Of a stretch of 12,974 nucleotides of DNA, positions 6,901 through 12,974 are shown one piece after another. Numbering within the stretch: the first letter of the stretch is position 1; every line of letters begins with the position of its first letter. The stretch is from Acetobacteraceae bacterium (GTDB taxonomy: Bacteria; Pseudomonadota; Alphaproteobacteria; Acetobacterales; Acetobacteraceae), in contig PLSZ01000196.1 of assembly GCA_003164305.1 (NCBI GenBank), forward strand, positions 5,041 through 18,014, in the 5' to 3' direction. The translations under genes and the position numbers were made by a program. The notes beneath the pieces are model-generated. The model had not been told where the DNA came from, ran no database searches, and was given only the letters and a program-made list of their open reading frames with translations.

Positions 6901-7239
6901 GTGGAGTCGAATGGTCCGGTCGCGGTTGCCCATAAGCGCGCGGACTGGATCATCGGGCGGCCGGGTGGCTCGACCACGCCGCATGTGTGGATCGTGCTGC
7001 AGACGAACGACGGCGCCACGATCGGCATGACGTATCGCGGCATGCGGCACGGACCGGCGGCGGTGATGGAACGCGTCAACAAAGGTGAATTCGTCGATCC
7101 GTCCGAGTATTACTTCCGCACCGCGGTCGCGTTCGAAACCGCCGCGCCGAAGTACGACTGGCTTAACCGCGTCATCGCCGTCGGGACGGGCAGCCGCCCG
7201 CCCGAAGGTCCCGTCTACGAAATCTTCGAGGTACTTTAA
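6901..7239 (+). CDS. DUF3237 family protein, apparently truncated at the N-terminus
   Basis: A 112-codon frame from GTG 6901 that shows the C-terminal two thirds of DUF3237 (PF11578-type): ADWIIGR, VLQTNDGATIGMTYRG, DPSEYYFRTAVAFET, YDWLNRVIAVG, PVYEIFEVL. Family members usually have about 150 residues and begin with 40-60 more residues forming the first beta strands (a segment ending in GG-x-F-x-G). Here an in-frame TGA at 6892-6894 lies three codons before the GTG, no Shine-Dalgarno precedes it, and none of the plus-strand frames between 6786 and 6900 shows the missing part. Either the gene is a 5'-deleted remnant or it makes a shortened product. The function of the family is unknown; relatives often accompany catabolic operons. 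Its stop is 2 bp before mmsB, so the two formerly or still form an operon. Confidence 0.7.
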   Translation: MESNGPVAVAHKRADWIIGRPGGSTTPHVWIVLQTNDGATIGMTYRGMRHGPAAVMERVNKGEFVDPSEYYFRTAVAFETAAPKYDWLNRVIAVGTGSRPPEGPVYEIFEVL

Positions 7240-7241
7240 CC

Positions 7242-8141
7242 ATGGCAACCATCGGCTTCATCGGTCTCGGCAACATGGGCGCGCCGATGGCCGCCAACCT
7301 GGTCAAGGCCGGGCACACGGTCACCGGTTACGACATTGTTCCGGCGGCGCTCCAGGAGCTGGCCCAGGCTGGCGGCAACACGGCGGCCAGCGCGGCGGAA
7401 GCGGCGAGGGGCGCGGACGTCGTCATCACCATGCTCCCCGCCGGGCAGCATGTGCGCGACGTCTGGCTGCACCAGGGCGGGTTGATCGAGGCGCTCAAAG
7501 CCAGCAAACCGCTGCTGATCGATTGTTCGACGATCGACGTGGACAGCGCTCGGGCGGTGACGGCGGCGGCGGAGGAAGCCGGTCTGGCGATGCTCGACGC
7601 GCCGGTCTCGGGCGGAACGATCGGGGCGCGGAACGGTACGCTGACGTTCATGGTCGGCGGCACGGAAGCGGCGTTCACGGCGGGGAAACCGATCCTGGAG
7701 GCGATGGGCAAGAACATCTTCCATGCCGGCGGGCCAGGCGCCGGTCAGGCGGTGAAAATTTGCAACAACATGATGCTGGCCGTGAACATGGTTGGTGTAT
7801 CGGAAGGATTTTTGCTGGCTCAGAAGCTCGGGCTGGACTGGAACAAATTGCATGAGATTTGTTCGACCGCGACCTCCAACTCCTGGGCCCTGTCGAATTA
7901 TTGCCCAGCGCCTGGGCCGGCTCCGGCGGCGCCGTCGAACAGGGATTACGCGCCGGGGTTTATGACGCACCTGATGGTTAAAGATGTGAAGCTGTCGCAG
8001 GCGGCGGCGGAGACGACGGGCTCACCCACTCCATTGTCGGCGCTGGCGCTGACGTTTTACGAGAAGGCGATGGAGGCGGGGGACGCGACGAAGGATTTTT
8101 CGGTGGTGTTCCGTTGGCTGGCGGGACAGAAGCGGGGGTAG
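7242..8141 (+). CDS. mmsB: 3-hydroxyisobutyrate dehydrogenase
   Basis: A 299-residue beta-hydroxyacid dehydrogenase that oxidises 3-hydroxyisobutyrate to methylmalonate semialdehyde with NAD, a step of valine breakdown. The Rossmann motif GFIGLGNMG (5-13), substrate motif DAPVSGG, catalytic lysine in GAGQAVKICNN, and the KDVKLS segment of the C-terminal domain are all present. The stretch PAPGPAPAAPSNRDYAPGF and the ending KDFSVVFRWL are specific to true 3-hydroxyisobutyrate dehydrogenases rather than tartronate semialdehyde or glyoxylate reductases. The length is normal (about 295-300). GAGG lies 10 nt before the ATG, inside the end of the DUF3237 gene. The partner mmsA (methylmalonate semialdehyde dehydrogenase) is not in the window. 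A perfect hairpin follows 24 bp after the stop. Confidence 0.93.
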   Translation: MATIGFIGLGNMGAPMAANLVKAGHTVTGYDIVPAALQELAQAGGNTAASAAEAARGADVVITMLPAGQHVRDVWLHQGGLIEALKASKPLLIDCSTIDVDSARAVTAAAEEAGLAMLDAPVSGGTIGARNGTLTFMVGGTEAAFTAGKPILEAMGKNIFHAGGPGAGQAVKICNNMMLAVNMVGVSEGFLLAQKLGLDWNKLHEICSTATSNSWALSNYCPAPGPAPAAPSNRDYAPGFMTHLMVKDVKLSQAAAETTGSPTPLSALALTFYEKAMEAGDATKDFSVVFRWLAGQKRG

Positions 8142-8165
8142 AGGGCGGCGATTCCGGCCTCCGGC

Positions 8166-8187
8166 GCAGTGGTTGTTCAACCACTGC
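8166..8187 (+). terminator. Hairpin after mmsB, possible transcription terminator
   Basis: GCAGTGGTTG (8166-8175) and CAACCACTGC (8178-8187) are perfect complements around TT, giving a nine-pair stem with a four-base loop. It begins 24 bp after the mmsB stop. No T-run follows (ATCGGCG), so termination would have to be weak or factor-assisted. Confidence 0.45.
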
Positions 8188-8191
8188 ATCG

Positions 8192-8275
8192 GCGTGCGTC
8201 GGCGGTTGATCGTTCTTAACTGAAGGCAACGGCATCGCGCCGGTCGCCGAAAGGGAATCGACCGCCGATGCACGC
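8192..8275. repeat. Imperfect long inverted repeat
   Basis: The arm GCGTGCGTCGGCGGTTGA (8192-8209) pairs with TCGACCGCCGATGCACGC (8258-8275) at 16 of 18 positions, with a 48-base loop. The apparent mismatches are T/G and C/T changes, so G-U pairs are possible in RNA. It could be a mobile palindromic repeat unit or a structured RNA. Confidence 0.4.
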
Positions 8276-8380
8276 GGATGGAACGTGGTCGAACCGATCC
8301 GGGGATCGTTACGTTTGGCGGTGCGCCGTCCGATGAACAGGCAACGCCTGTCGGAACGAGCCAAATCCGCGCGGCAACGG

Positions 8381-8464
8381 ATGGCACGGTCGAGCCGTGC
8401 CATGACCGAGAGAGTGCGTGCCACGAGGGAGAAAGCGCGCGCCATGACGGAGAGGGCGCGTGCC
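8381..8464. repeat. 21-bp tandem repeat, four units plus a partial fifth, starting on a REP-like palindrome
   Basis: Units run 8381-8401, 8402-8422, 8423-8443 and 8444-8464, with a decayed fifth from 8465. Units begin ATG or ACG and end GTGCC or GCGCC; units 2 to 4 share the middle GAGAG/GAGAA. Unit 1 is different: with the next two bases it is the perfect palindrome ATGGCACGG-TCGAG-CCGTGCCAT (8381-8403). Because 21 is divisible by three, the array can be read as seven-residue repeats on both strands (MTERARA-like on plus, VMARALS-like on minus), and the minus reading continues into MARLDRAIR, a conceptual peptide commonly produced by palindromic intergenic repeats in alphaproteobacteria. I treat it as a non-coding repeat. 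Confidence 0.7.
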
Positions 8465-8686
8465 ATGTCGAAGAGCGGTTGTGAAACCCCTTACCGGGCG
8501 AATTGGCCGGGTCAGGGCTCGGCTGTGACGGCGAGCGGGGTAGGGTGGCCCGAAACAGCCAGCACCACCGTGAGCGAGGCTTCGCTTCACCTCCCTCGCC
8601 GCTATTCTGCTACAACAGGCTCGTCGATCCCGCACCCAGCATCGCGGGCGGGACAGCGGGACGTCAGAGGCAGGGAGCAACGGACC

Positions 8687-10378
8687 ATGGCGGCGGGAAA
8701 CTTCAAGGCGGCACGGGACTTTCTGGTCGCGAATCGCACCGATTACGCGACCGCTTATCGTGACTTTCGCTGGCCCGATCCGCCGAATTTCAATTGGGCG
8801 CTCGACTGGTTCGACGCCGAACTGGCGCGCGGCGGCAGCGCCCACCAACCGGCGCTGGAAATCGTCGGCGACGGCGCGGCGAGGGTCACGTTCGCGGAAC
8901 TTTCGGACCGGTCGAACCGGATCGCCAACGGGCTGCGCGGCCTGGGGGTGAAGCGTGGCGACCGGGTGCTGCTGATGCTCGGCAACGTAGTGCCGCTGTG
9001 GGAGACGATGCTGGCGGCGATGAAGCTCGGCGCGGTGATCATTCCGGCGACGACGTTGCTGACGCCGGTCGATCTCGCCGACCGGTTCGAACGCGGGCGG
9101 GCGCGGCACATCGTCACGGCATCGACGGAAACCGGCAAATTCGACGGCTTCAGCAAGGACCTGACGCGCATCGCCGTCGGCGAGCCGGTCGAAGGCTGGC
9201 ACCCGTTCGACGATCTGCGGGAAGCCTCGCCGGATTTCACGCCGGACGCGGAAACCAACACCGACGATCCGCTGCTGCTGTATTTCACCTCCGGCACGAC
9301 GGCGAAACCGAAGCTCGTGCTGCATTCGAACCGGTCGTATCCGATCGGCTGCCTGACGACGATGTTCGCCCTGGGCTTGCAGCCGGGGGCCAGGCATCTG
9401 AACATTTCCTCGCCGGGATGGGCCAAGCACGCCTGGAGCTGCTTCTTCGCGCCGTGGAACGCGGGAGCGACCGTGTTCATCGCCAACCAGCCGCGGTTCA
9501 ACGCGAAAGCCATGCTGGAGACCGTGGCGGCGAATGGCGTCACCTCATTGTGCGCGCCGCCCACGGTGTGGCGGATGTTCATCCAGGAAGACCTGAAATC
9601 GCTGAAGCACAGTCTTCGAGAGGTCCTCGCCGCCGGAGAGCCGCTGAACCCCGAGGTGATCGATCAGGTCCAGGCCGCGTGGGGGCTGACGATCCGCGAC
9701 TTCTACGGCCAGACTGAGACGGCGGCGCAGATCGGCAACTCGCCGGGACAGCCGATCAAGCCGGGCTCGATGGGGCGGCCGATGCCCGGCTACCACATCC
9801 GGCTGGTCGATGTGGACGGAAACGACGCGGAAGAGGGCGAGGTCGCCATCGCGCTTGACCCGCGGCCCGCCGGGCTTATGCGCGGCTACCAGCAGGACGA
9901 CGGCTCGATCGCGGCCGTCAGCGGCGCGGTGTATCGCACCGGGGACGTCGCGTCGCGGGACGCCGACGGCTACATCACCTATGTCGGGCGGGCGGACGAC
10001 GTGTTCAAAGCGTCGGACTACCGTATCAGCCCGTTCGAGCTGGAAAGCGTGCTGATCGAGCATCCCGCGGTCGCCGAGGCCGCCGTCGTGCCGGCGCCGG
10101 ACGCCATGCGGCTGGCGATCCCGAAAGCGTATGTCTCGCTGGTGGCGGGGGCGACGCCGGACCGAGCCACCGCGCTGTCGATCTTCCAGCACATGCGGGG
10201 CCGGCTGTCGCCGTTCAAGCGCGTCCGCCGGCTGGAGTTTTCCGATCTGCCGAAGACCATCTCGGGCAAGATCCGCCGGGTCGAACTGCGGCGCACGGAG
10301 GAAGACCGCGCTTCGGCCGGGACCCGCGACTCCGGAGAATTCCGCGAGGAGGATTTCCCCGAACTGCGCCAGGCCTGA
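8687..10378 (+). CDS. Acyl-CoA synthetase (AMP-forming), acetyl/medium-chain type
   Basis: A 563-residue member of the ANL adenylating family that activates a carboxylic acid to its CoA thioester through an acyl-AMP. The phosphate loop is YFTSGTTAKPK (199-209), the A5 motif is YGQTET (340-345), D420 in YRTGD binds the ribose, R435 is in GRADD, the hinge region is FKASDYRISPFELE, and the catalytic lysine K528 is in PKTISGKIRR. The layout and the DPPNFNWALDWFD opening resemble medium-chain acyl-CoA synthetases and related acetate-type enzymes, so a short, branched or aromatic acid is more likely than a long fatty acid. ATG 8687 has GGGAG 9 nt upstream; the frame is open further upstream only through the repeat region. 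The VanZ-like gene starts 9 bp after its stop. Substrate not assignable. Confidence 0.9.
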   Translation: MAAGNFKAARDFLVANRTDYATAYRDFRWPDPPNFNWALDWFDAELARGGSAHQPALEIVGDGAARVTFAELSDRSNRIANGLRGLGVKRGDRVLLMLGNVVPLWETMLAAMKLGAVIIPATTLLTPVDLADRFERGRARHIVTASTETGKFDGFSKDLTRIAVGEPVEGWHPFDDLREASPDFTPDAETNTDDPLLLYFTSGTTAKPKLVLHSNRSYPIGCLTTMFALGLQPGARHLNISSPGWAKHAWSCFFAPWNAGATVFIANQPRFNAKAMLETVAANGVTSLCAPPTVWRMFIQEDLKSLKHSLREVLAAGEPLNPEVIDQVQAAWGLTIRDFYGQTETAAQIGNSPGQPIKPGSMGRPMPGYHIRLVDVDGNDAEEGEVAIALDPRPAGLMRGYQQDDGSIAAVSGAVYRTGDVASRDADGYITYVGRADDVFKASDYRISPFELESVLIEHPAVAEAAVVPAPDAMRLAIPKAYVSLVAGATPDRATALSIFQHMRGRLSPFKRVRRLEFSDLPKTISGKIRRVELRRTEEDRASAGTRDSGEFREEDFPELRQA

Positions 10379-10387
10379 GATACTCCG

Positions 10388-11872
10388 GTGTCCCGTACCC
10401 GCTGCTTCTGGCTCGCGTTGCTCTATGCGTTGGTGACGGCGTACGCGAGCACGTTCGTCGGACCAGTGGGCGTGCATCTGGTGCCGATCGAGCCCTCGGA
10501 CGCGTTGCACCGGTTGCTGAATATGCAACTGGTCGCGCATGACTCCGGTCAGCGGGCGGACTGGATGGGCAACCTGGTGATGCTGGTGCCGCTGGGGTTT
10601 CTGGTCGCGGGCTGGTGCGCGCCGGCGCATCGGCGGTCGATCTCGGGCATGGCGGCGGGCAGCGCGTTCGTGTTGTGCCTGGGGTTCATTCTGGCGGTGA
10701 AATACACGCAACTGTACTTCCCGCCGCGCACTGTGACCTTGAATTACGTGATCGCGCAAAGCGTCGGCGCGGTCATCGGCATCGTGTTGTTCGGCGTCAT
10801 GCGCTCGCCGCTGGCGGAAGTGGGGCGCGGCATTGGGCGGTTGGAGAGCCTGCGCCTCGCGTTGCGCGTCTACACCGCGCTGCTGGTGCTGTTCATGCTG
10901 ATGCCGCTGGATTTCGCGCTGAACGCGGATGACATCGCGGCGCAACTGGACCGGCTGCCGGACACGTTCGGCGCGCTCAGCGGCGAGGGCCGGCCACTGA
11001 TCGTGCGGTTGGCGCTGTCGTTCGGCGGCATCCTGGCGACGGCGCCGATCGGTGCGTTGCTGACGTTGGCGGGACGCGGGCGCGTGTATGTCGGACGCTC
11101 GGTCAGCGTGGTGTCGTGGATGGGCCTGTTCGGAATGTTTTGCGTTTACGTGGCGACGACGATGGTGATGAGCGGCGCGGCGTCGTTGCCGGCGGTCGGG
11201 TTTCGCACCGTCGGGATCGCGCTCGGGGCGTGGTTCATGCACTGGCTGACCCGCCAGGACCCCGCCCATGTCCGCTACGACCTCGGCGAATTCGTGTACT
11301 GGGCCGTGCCGGTCTACCTGGTGCTGCTGTTCGCGGTGAACGGGCTGCTGTCGCTGACCTGGAGCACCGAGGGCCCACCGCCCGGCGGTCATCTGCTGCT
11401 GCCGCTGTTCAATTATTACATCGTGTCCAAGGCGCAGGCGGCGAAGGACATCATGGGCCATCTGGCGATGTACGCGCCGATCGGGATCCTGATCTGGCTG
11501 CGCTCCACCAAGGATGGCGGCCAAAGCGTGGCGTTCTTCCTGGCGGCGCTGCTGTCGGGGATCGTCGAAGGCGGGCGGTATCTGCGGCCCGGCCTGGTGC
11601 CGGACATCAACGCCATTCCGGTGGCGGGGATCGCCGCCTGGGGGACCGCGGCGGCCATGCCGGTGCTGTGGCGCATGCTCTCGACGGTGGCGGCGGGACG
11701 GACGGCCACGGTCTCGTTGCAGCTGGCACCGAGCGTTGGCGCCGCGCCGGCGGTCAGTTGGCGGGACCGGAATGTCGAGCGGCGCACGAGACGGCGGGAG
11801 CGCGATGAGCGGAACGCCCGGCCGATGCCACCGAAGATCGGGCCCGAGGCGGGGGACGTCGAGCACTATTGA
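10388..11872 (+). CDS. Large VanZ-like multi-spanning membrane protein
   Basis: A 494-residue inner-membrane protein with about ten or more hydrophobic segments and a polar, Arg-rich C-terminal tail (about 455-494). Two VanZ-like modules are visible. The first is DWMGNLVMLVPLGFLVAG (58-75) with VKYTQLYFPPRTVTLNYVIAQSVGAVIG (104-131 in pieces), where the usual Glu before the Gln reads Lys and the usual Asp reads Asn. The second is DIMGHLAMYAPIGILIW (354-370) with GIVEGGRYLRPGLVPDIN (391-408). MLMPLDFALNADDI (170-183) recalls the PFDF opening of a VanZ unit, so a degenerate third unit may lie between. VanZ proteins are linked to teicoplanin resistance in Gram-positives, but most relatives, including exopolysaccharide-associated ones, have no known activity. 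GTG 10388 lacks a clear Shine-Dalgarno; translational coupling to the synthetase 9 bp upstream is likely. Confidence 0.75.
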   Translation: MSRTRCFWLALLYALVTAYASTFVGPVGVHLVPIEPSDALHRLLNMQLVAHDSGQRADWMGNLVMLVPLGFLVAGWCAPAHRRSISGMAAGSAFVLCLGFILAVKYTQLYFPPRTVTLNYVIAQSVGAVIGIVLFGVMRSPLAEVGRGIGRLESLRLALRVYTALLVLFMLMPLDFALNADDIAAQLDRLPDTFGALSGEGRPLIVRLALSFGGILATAPIGALLTLAGRGRVYVGRSVSVVSWMGLFGMFCVYVATTMVMSGAASLPAVGFRTVGIALGAWFMHWLTRQDPAHVRYDLGEFVYWAVPVYLVLLFAVNGLLSLTWSTEGPPPGGHLLLPLFNYYIVSKAQAAKDIMGHLAMYAPIGILIWLRSTKDGGQSVAFFLAALLSGIVEGGRYLRPGLVPDINAIPVAGIAAWGTAAAMPVLWRMLSTVAAGRTATVSLQLAPSVGAAPAVSWRDRNVERRTRRRERDERNARPMPPKIGPEAGDVEHY

Positions 11873-11902
11873 CTGTAGCGGCGCGCGGTAATGGGCGGCT
11901 CA

Positions 11903-11927
11903 ACGCGCAATCGCGCGTAATCATTTT
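11903..11927 (+). terminator. Probable intrinsic terminator after the VanZ-like gene
   Basis: ACGCGC-AATC-GCGCGT (11903-11918) followed by AATCATTTT, 31 bp after the VanZ-like stop, in the 121-bp gap between convergent genes. The stem is short (6 bp) but GC-rich and the T-run is on the correct side for the plus strand. Confidence 0.45.
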
Positions 11928-11993
11928 CGGTTGTGGGTGGAAACCGGACCACGGGTCATTCCATCCATCCGCGCCTTCGCCATCGGCATTGCG

Positions 11994-12746
11994 TCAAATC
12001 GAGACCTTGGCAAAAGCTCTGAGCCCGAAGCCGACGAGGAACGAGAGACCGGCCGCACCCATCCCTATCAACAACGTCTCCGCCCCCGACTTCACCCAAC
12101 CTGCCAGCGACCATCGGCTCTTCGCGGCGCCGATCGCGAAGAAGACAAGGCCCGTCGCGACCATGCACGAGCCAAGGCTGTACGCGATGAGATAGCTGAT
12201 CAGCGGCACAAGTCCGCACAGAACAAACGCGGCGGAGGTGTTGAGCCCGGCCTGGAGGGGCGACTTCGCGGCCGGCGACAGACCGTACTCCTCGACCGCC
12301 ATTGTTTTCGCCCAAAGCTCTTCATTGGACGTAATGACGTCGATAATCCGCTCCAGTTCGTTACCAGAAAACCCCTTGAGTTCGAAGATCTGCCGGACCT
12401 CTTCGCGCTCGCCGCCCGGTTCCAGGAGGATGTGCTTTCGCTCGACGGCGATCAGGCGGTCGTAGTCGTCGACCTCGGCCTTGGTGGCACTGTAGTTGCC
12501 CGCGCCCATCGCGAAGCCGTCGGCGATAAGGTTGGCGAGACCGAGCACCAGCACGACCGTGCCTGGCAGGTCGGCACCAACGACCCCGGCGACGATCGCG
12601 AACGTGGTGATCGTTCCGTCTATACCGCCGTAGATCCAGTCCCGGACATAGCTGCCGCGCGTGTCCCGCGCGAGACGCGCCTGAATGTCTTCCCTTTCAT
12701 GACTGTGCTCCAATGGCTCGCGCGACGTTGAATGATTGTTGTTCAT
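11994..12746 (-). CDS. VIT1/CCC1-family iron/manganese transporter
   Basis: A 250-residue membrane protein of the VIT1/CCC1 family, which moves Fe2+ or Mn2+ out of the cytoplasm, in plants and yeast into the vacuole. TM1 carries the signature YGGIDGTITTFAIVAG (39-54) with D43, TM2 ends in ADGFAMGAGNYSATKAE with M80; these match the metal-path Asp and Met of VIT1. The segment between TM2 and TM3 (about 90-160) is a Glu-rich helical metal-binding domain (E91, E103, E109, E113, E115, E116, E122, E130, E132, then E152 and E153 near M149). Three further hydrophobic segments follow (about 166-188, 193-208, 222-242), giving five TMs as expected. The N-terminus has several His residues. I chose ATG 12746; an in-frame TTG at 12770 is possible. 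It ends 121 bp from the convergent VanZ-like gene. A role in metal tolerance is inferred from the family. Confidence 0.88.
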   Translation of the reverse strand: MNNNHSTSREPLEHSHEREDIQARLARDTRGSYVRDWIYGGIDGTITTFAIVAGVVGADLPGTVVLVLGLANLIADGFAMGAGNYSATKAEVDDYDRLIAVERKHILLEPGGEREEVRQIFELKGFSGNELERIIDVITSNEELWAKTMAVEEYGLSPAAKSPLQAGLNTSAAFVLCGLVPLISYLIAYSLGSCMVATGLVFFAIGAAKSRWSLAGWVKSGAETLLIGMGAAGLSFLVGFGLRAFAKVSI

Positions 12747-12810
12747 GGCCAACCAACCGGATGTGATCAATCGCGCGGCGGGCGCGGCCGGACGTGGCGC
12801 GTCATTTCGT

Positions 12811-12974
12811 TCAGGTCAGGAATGCGATCACCGTCAGCCAGGCGCTGAAGGTGAAGGCCACGGCCATGTAGAGGCGGAACCGCGCCGGATAATGCAGCGC
12901 CCGGTAAAAGGTGGTCAGCGTACGCGGCGGCGCCGCGATCAGAGCAACGCCTTTGATCAGCGTCACCCAGCCCA
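12811..12974 (-). CDS. C-terminal end of a small hydrophobic membrane protein, function unknown
   Basis: A 53-residue C-terminal fragment that enters from the right edge and stops at TGA 12811-12813. It begins GWVTLIKGVALIAAPPRTL and ends FSAWLTVIAFLT, with two hydrophobic segments separated by TTFYRALHYPARFRLYMA, so at least one and probably two membrane spans. The start lies outside the window. I do not recognise a named family. It runs in the same direction as the metal transporter, whose start is 65 bp further on, so the two could share a transcript. Confidence 0.5.
   Translation of the reverse strand, partial: GWVTLIKGVALIAAPPRTLTTFYRALHYPARFRLYMAVAFTFSAWLTVIAFLT

Larger units (their letters stand above)
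8142..8686. other. Repeat-rich intergenic region between mmsB and the acyl-CoA synthetase
   Basis: 545 bp with no convincing gene. It holds a hairpin (8166-8187), a long imperfect inverted repeat (8192-8275), a small palindrome CAGGC-AAC-GCCTG (8338-8350), a 21-bp tandem array (8381-8464), and a possible hairpin around 8570-8590 (GTGAGCGA / TCGCTTCAC). Frames remain open on both strands, but the residues are Arg/Ala/Ser-rich and follow the repeats. A weak promoter guess for the synthetase is TTCGCT, 16 bp, TATTCT near 8580-8607; I do not trust it enough to list it separately. Confidence 0.6.

Noticed and set aside
7978..8466. A minus-strand frame encoding MARALSVMARAFSLVARTL repeats
   Set aside because: The peptide is the conceptual translation of the 21-bp repeat and then runs antisense into mmsB; no ribosome site or family similarity.
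8285..8686. A 134-residue N-terminal extension of the acyl-CoA synthetase
   Set aside because: The frame is open but consists of the repeat array and Arg-rich filler; a good ribosome site precedes ATG 8687, where family similarity begins.
9545..11866. A 773-codon open frame on the minus strand
   Set aside because: It is antisense to both the acyl-CoA synthetase and the VanZ-like gene, has an Arg/His/Gln-rich composition unlike any family, and crosses the boundary of two well-supported genes.

Overview
The window is high-GC DNA with alphaproteobacterial gene styles. The family make-up (RsmG, class III CoA-transferase, mmsB, DUF3237) and a REP-like intergenic repeat whose conceptual translation contains 'MARLDRAIR' point to a Rhodospirillales/Acetobacteraceae or Rhizobiales-type genome. 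This is an inference from sequence style; there is no 16S or other marker here. Nothing resembles a plasmid, a phage or a CRISPR locus.

Layout. (a) 1-3525, minus strand: rsmG, then an alpha/beta hydrolase, then a double-length class III (CaiB/BaiF) CoA-transferase that runs off the left edge. The CoA-transferase has no stop codon inside the window. (b) 3565-4365, plus: a metallophosphoesterase divergent from rsmG. It converges on, and overlaps by 48 bp, a beta-lactamase-fold serine hydrolase on the minus strand (4318-5430). (c) 5431-6900: a patch that looks rearranged. It holds a 5' remnant of a pstS-like phosphate-binding protein gene with an in-frame TGA, a sulfotransferase on the minus strand, and the edge of a DUF3237 gene that has lost its N-terminal part. 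(d) 6901-8141, plus: the DUF3237 gene followed after 2 bp by mmsB (3-hydroxyisobutyrate dehydrogenase). (e) 8142-8686: a repeat-rich gap with hairpins and a 21-bp tandem array that starts on a palindrome. (f) 8687-11872, plus: an acyl-CoA synthetase followed after 9 bp by a large multi-spanning protein with VanZ-like modules, then a likely terminator. (g) 11994-12974, minus: a VIT1/CCC1-type Fe/Mn transporter and the C-terminal end of a small membrane protein.

How the genes may work together. CoA-transferase, alpha/beta hydrolase, serine hydrolase, DUF3237, 3-hydroxyisobutyrate dehydrogenase and acyl-CoA synthetase look like parts of one or two catabolic modules for branched or cyclic carboxylic acids: ester or ring hydrolysis, CoA activation or transfer, then NAD-linked oxidation. 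The substrate cannot be read from the sequence. rsmG, the phosphoesterase, the VanZ-like protein and the metal transporter are probably unrelated neighbours.

No clearly new system is evident. The points most worth checking are the tandem CoA-transferase whose second half lacks the catalytic aspartate, the decayed 5.4-6.9 kb patch, the multi-module VanZ-like protein and the intergenic repeat array.
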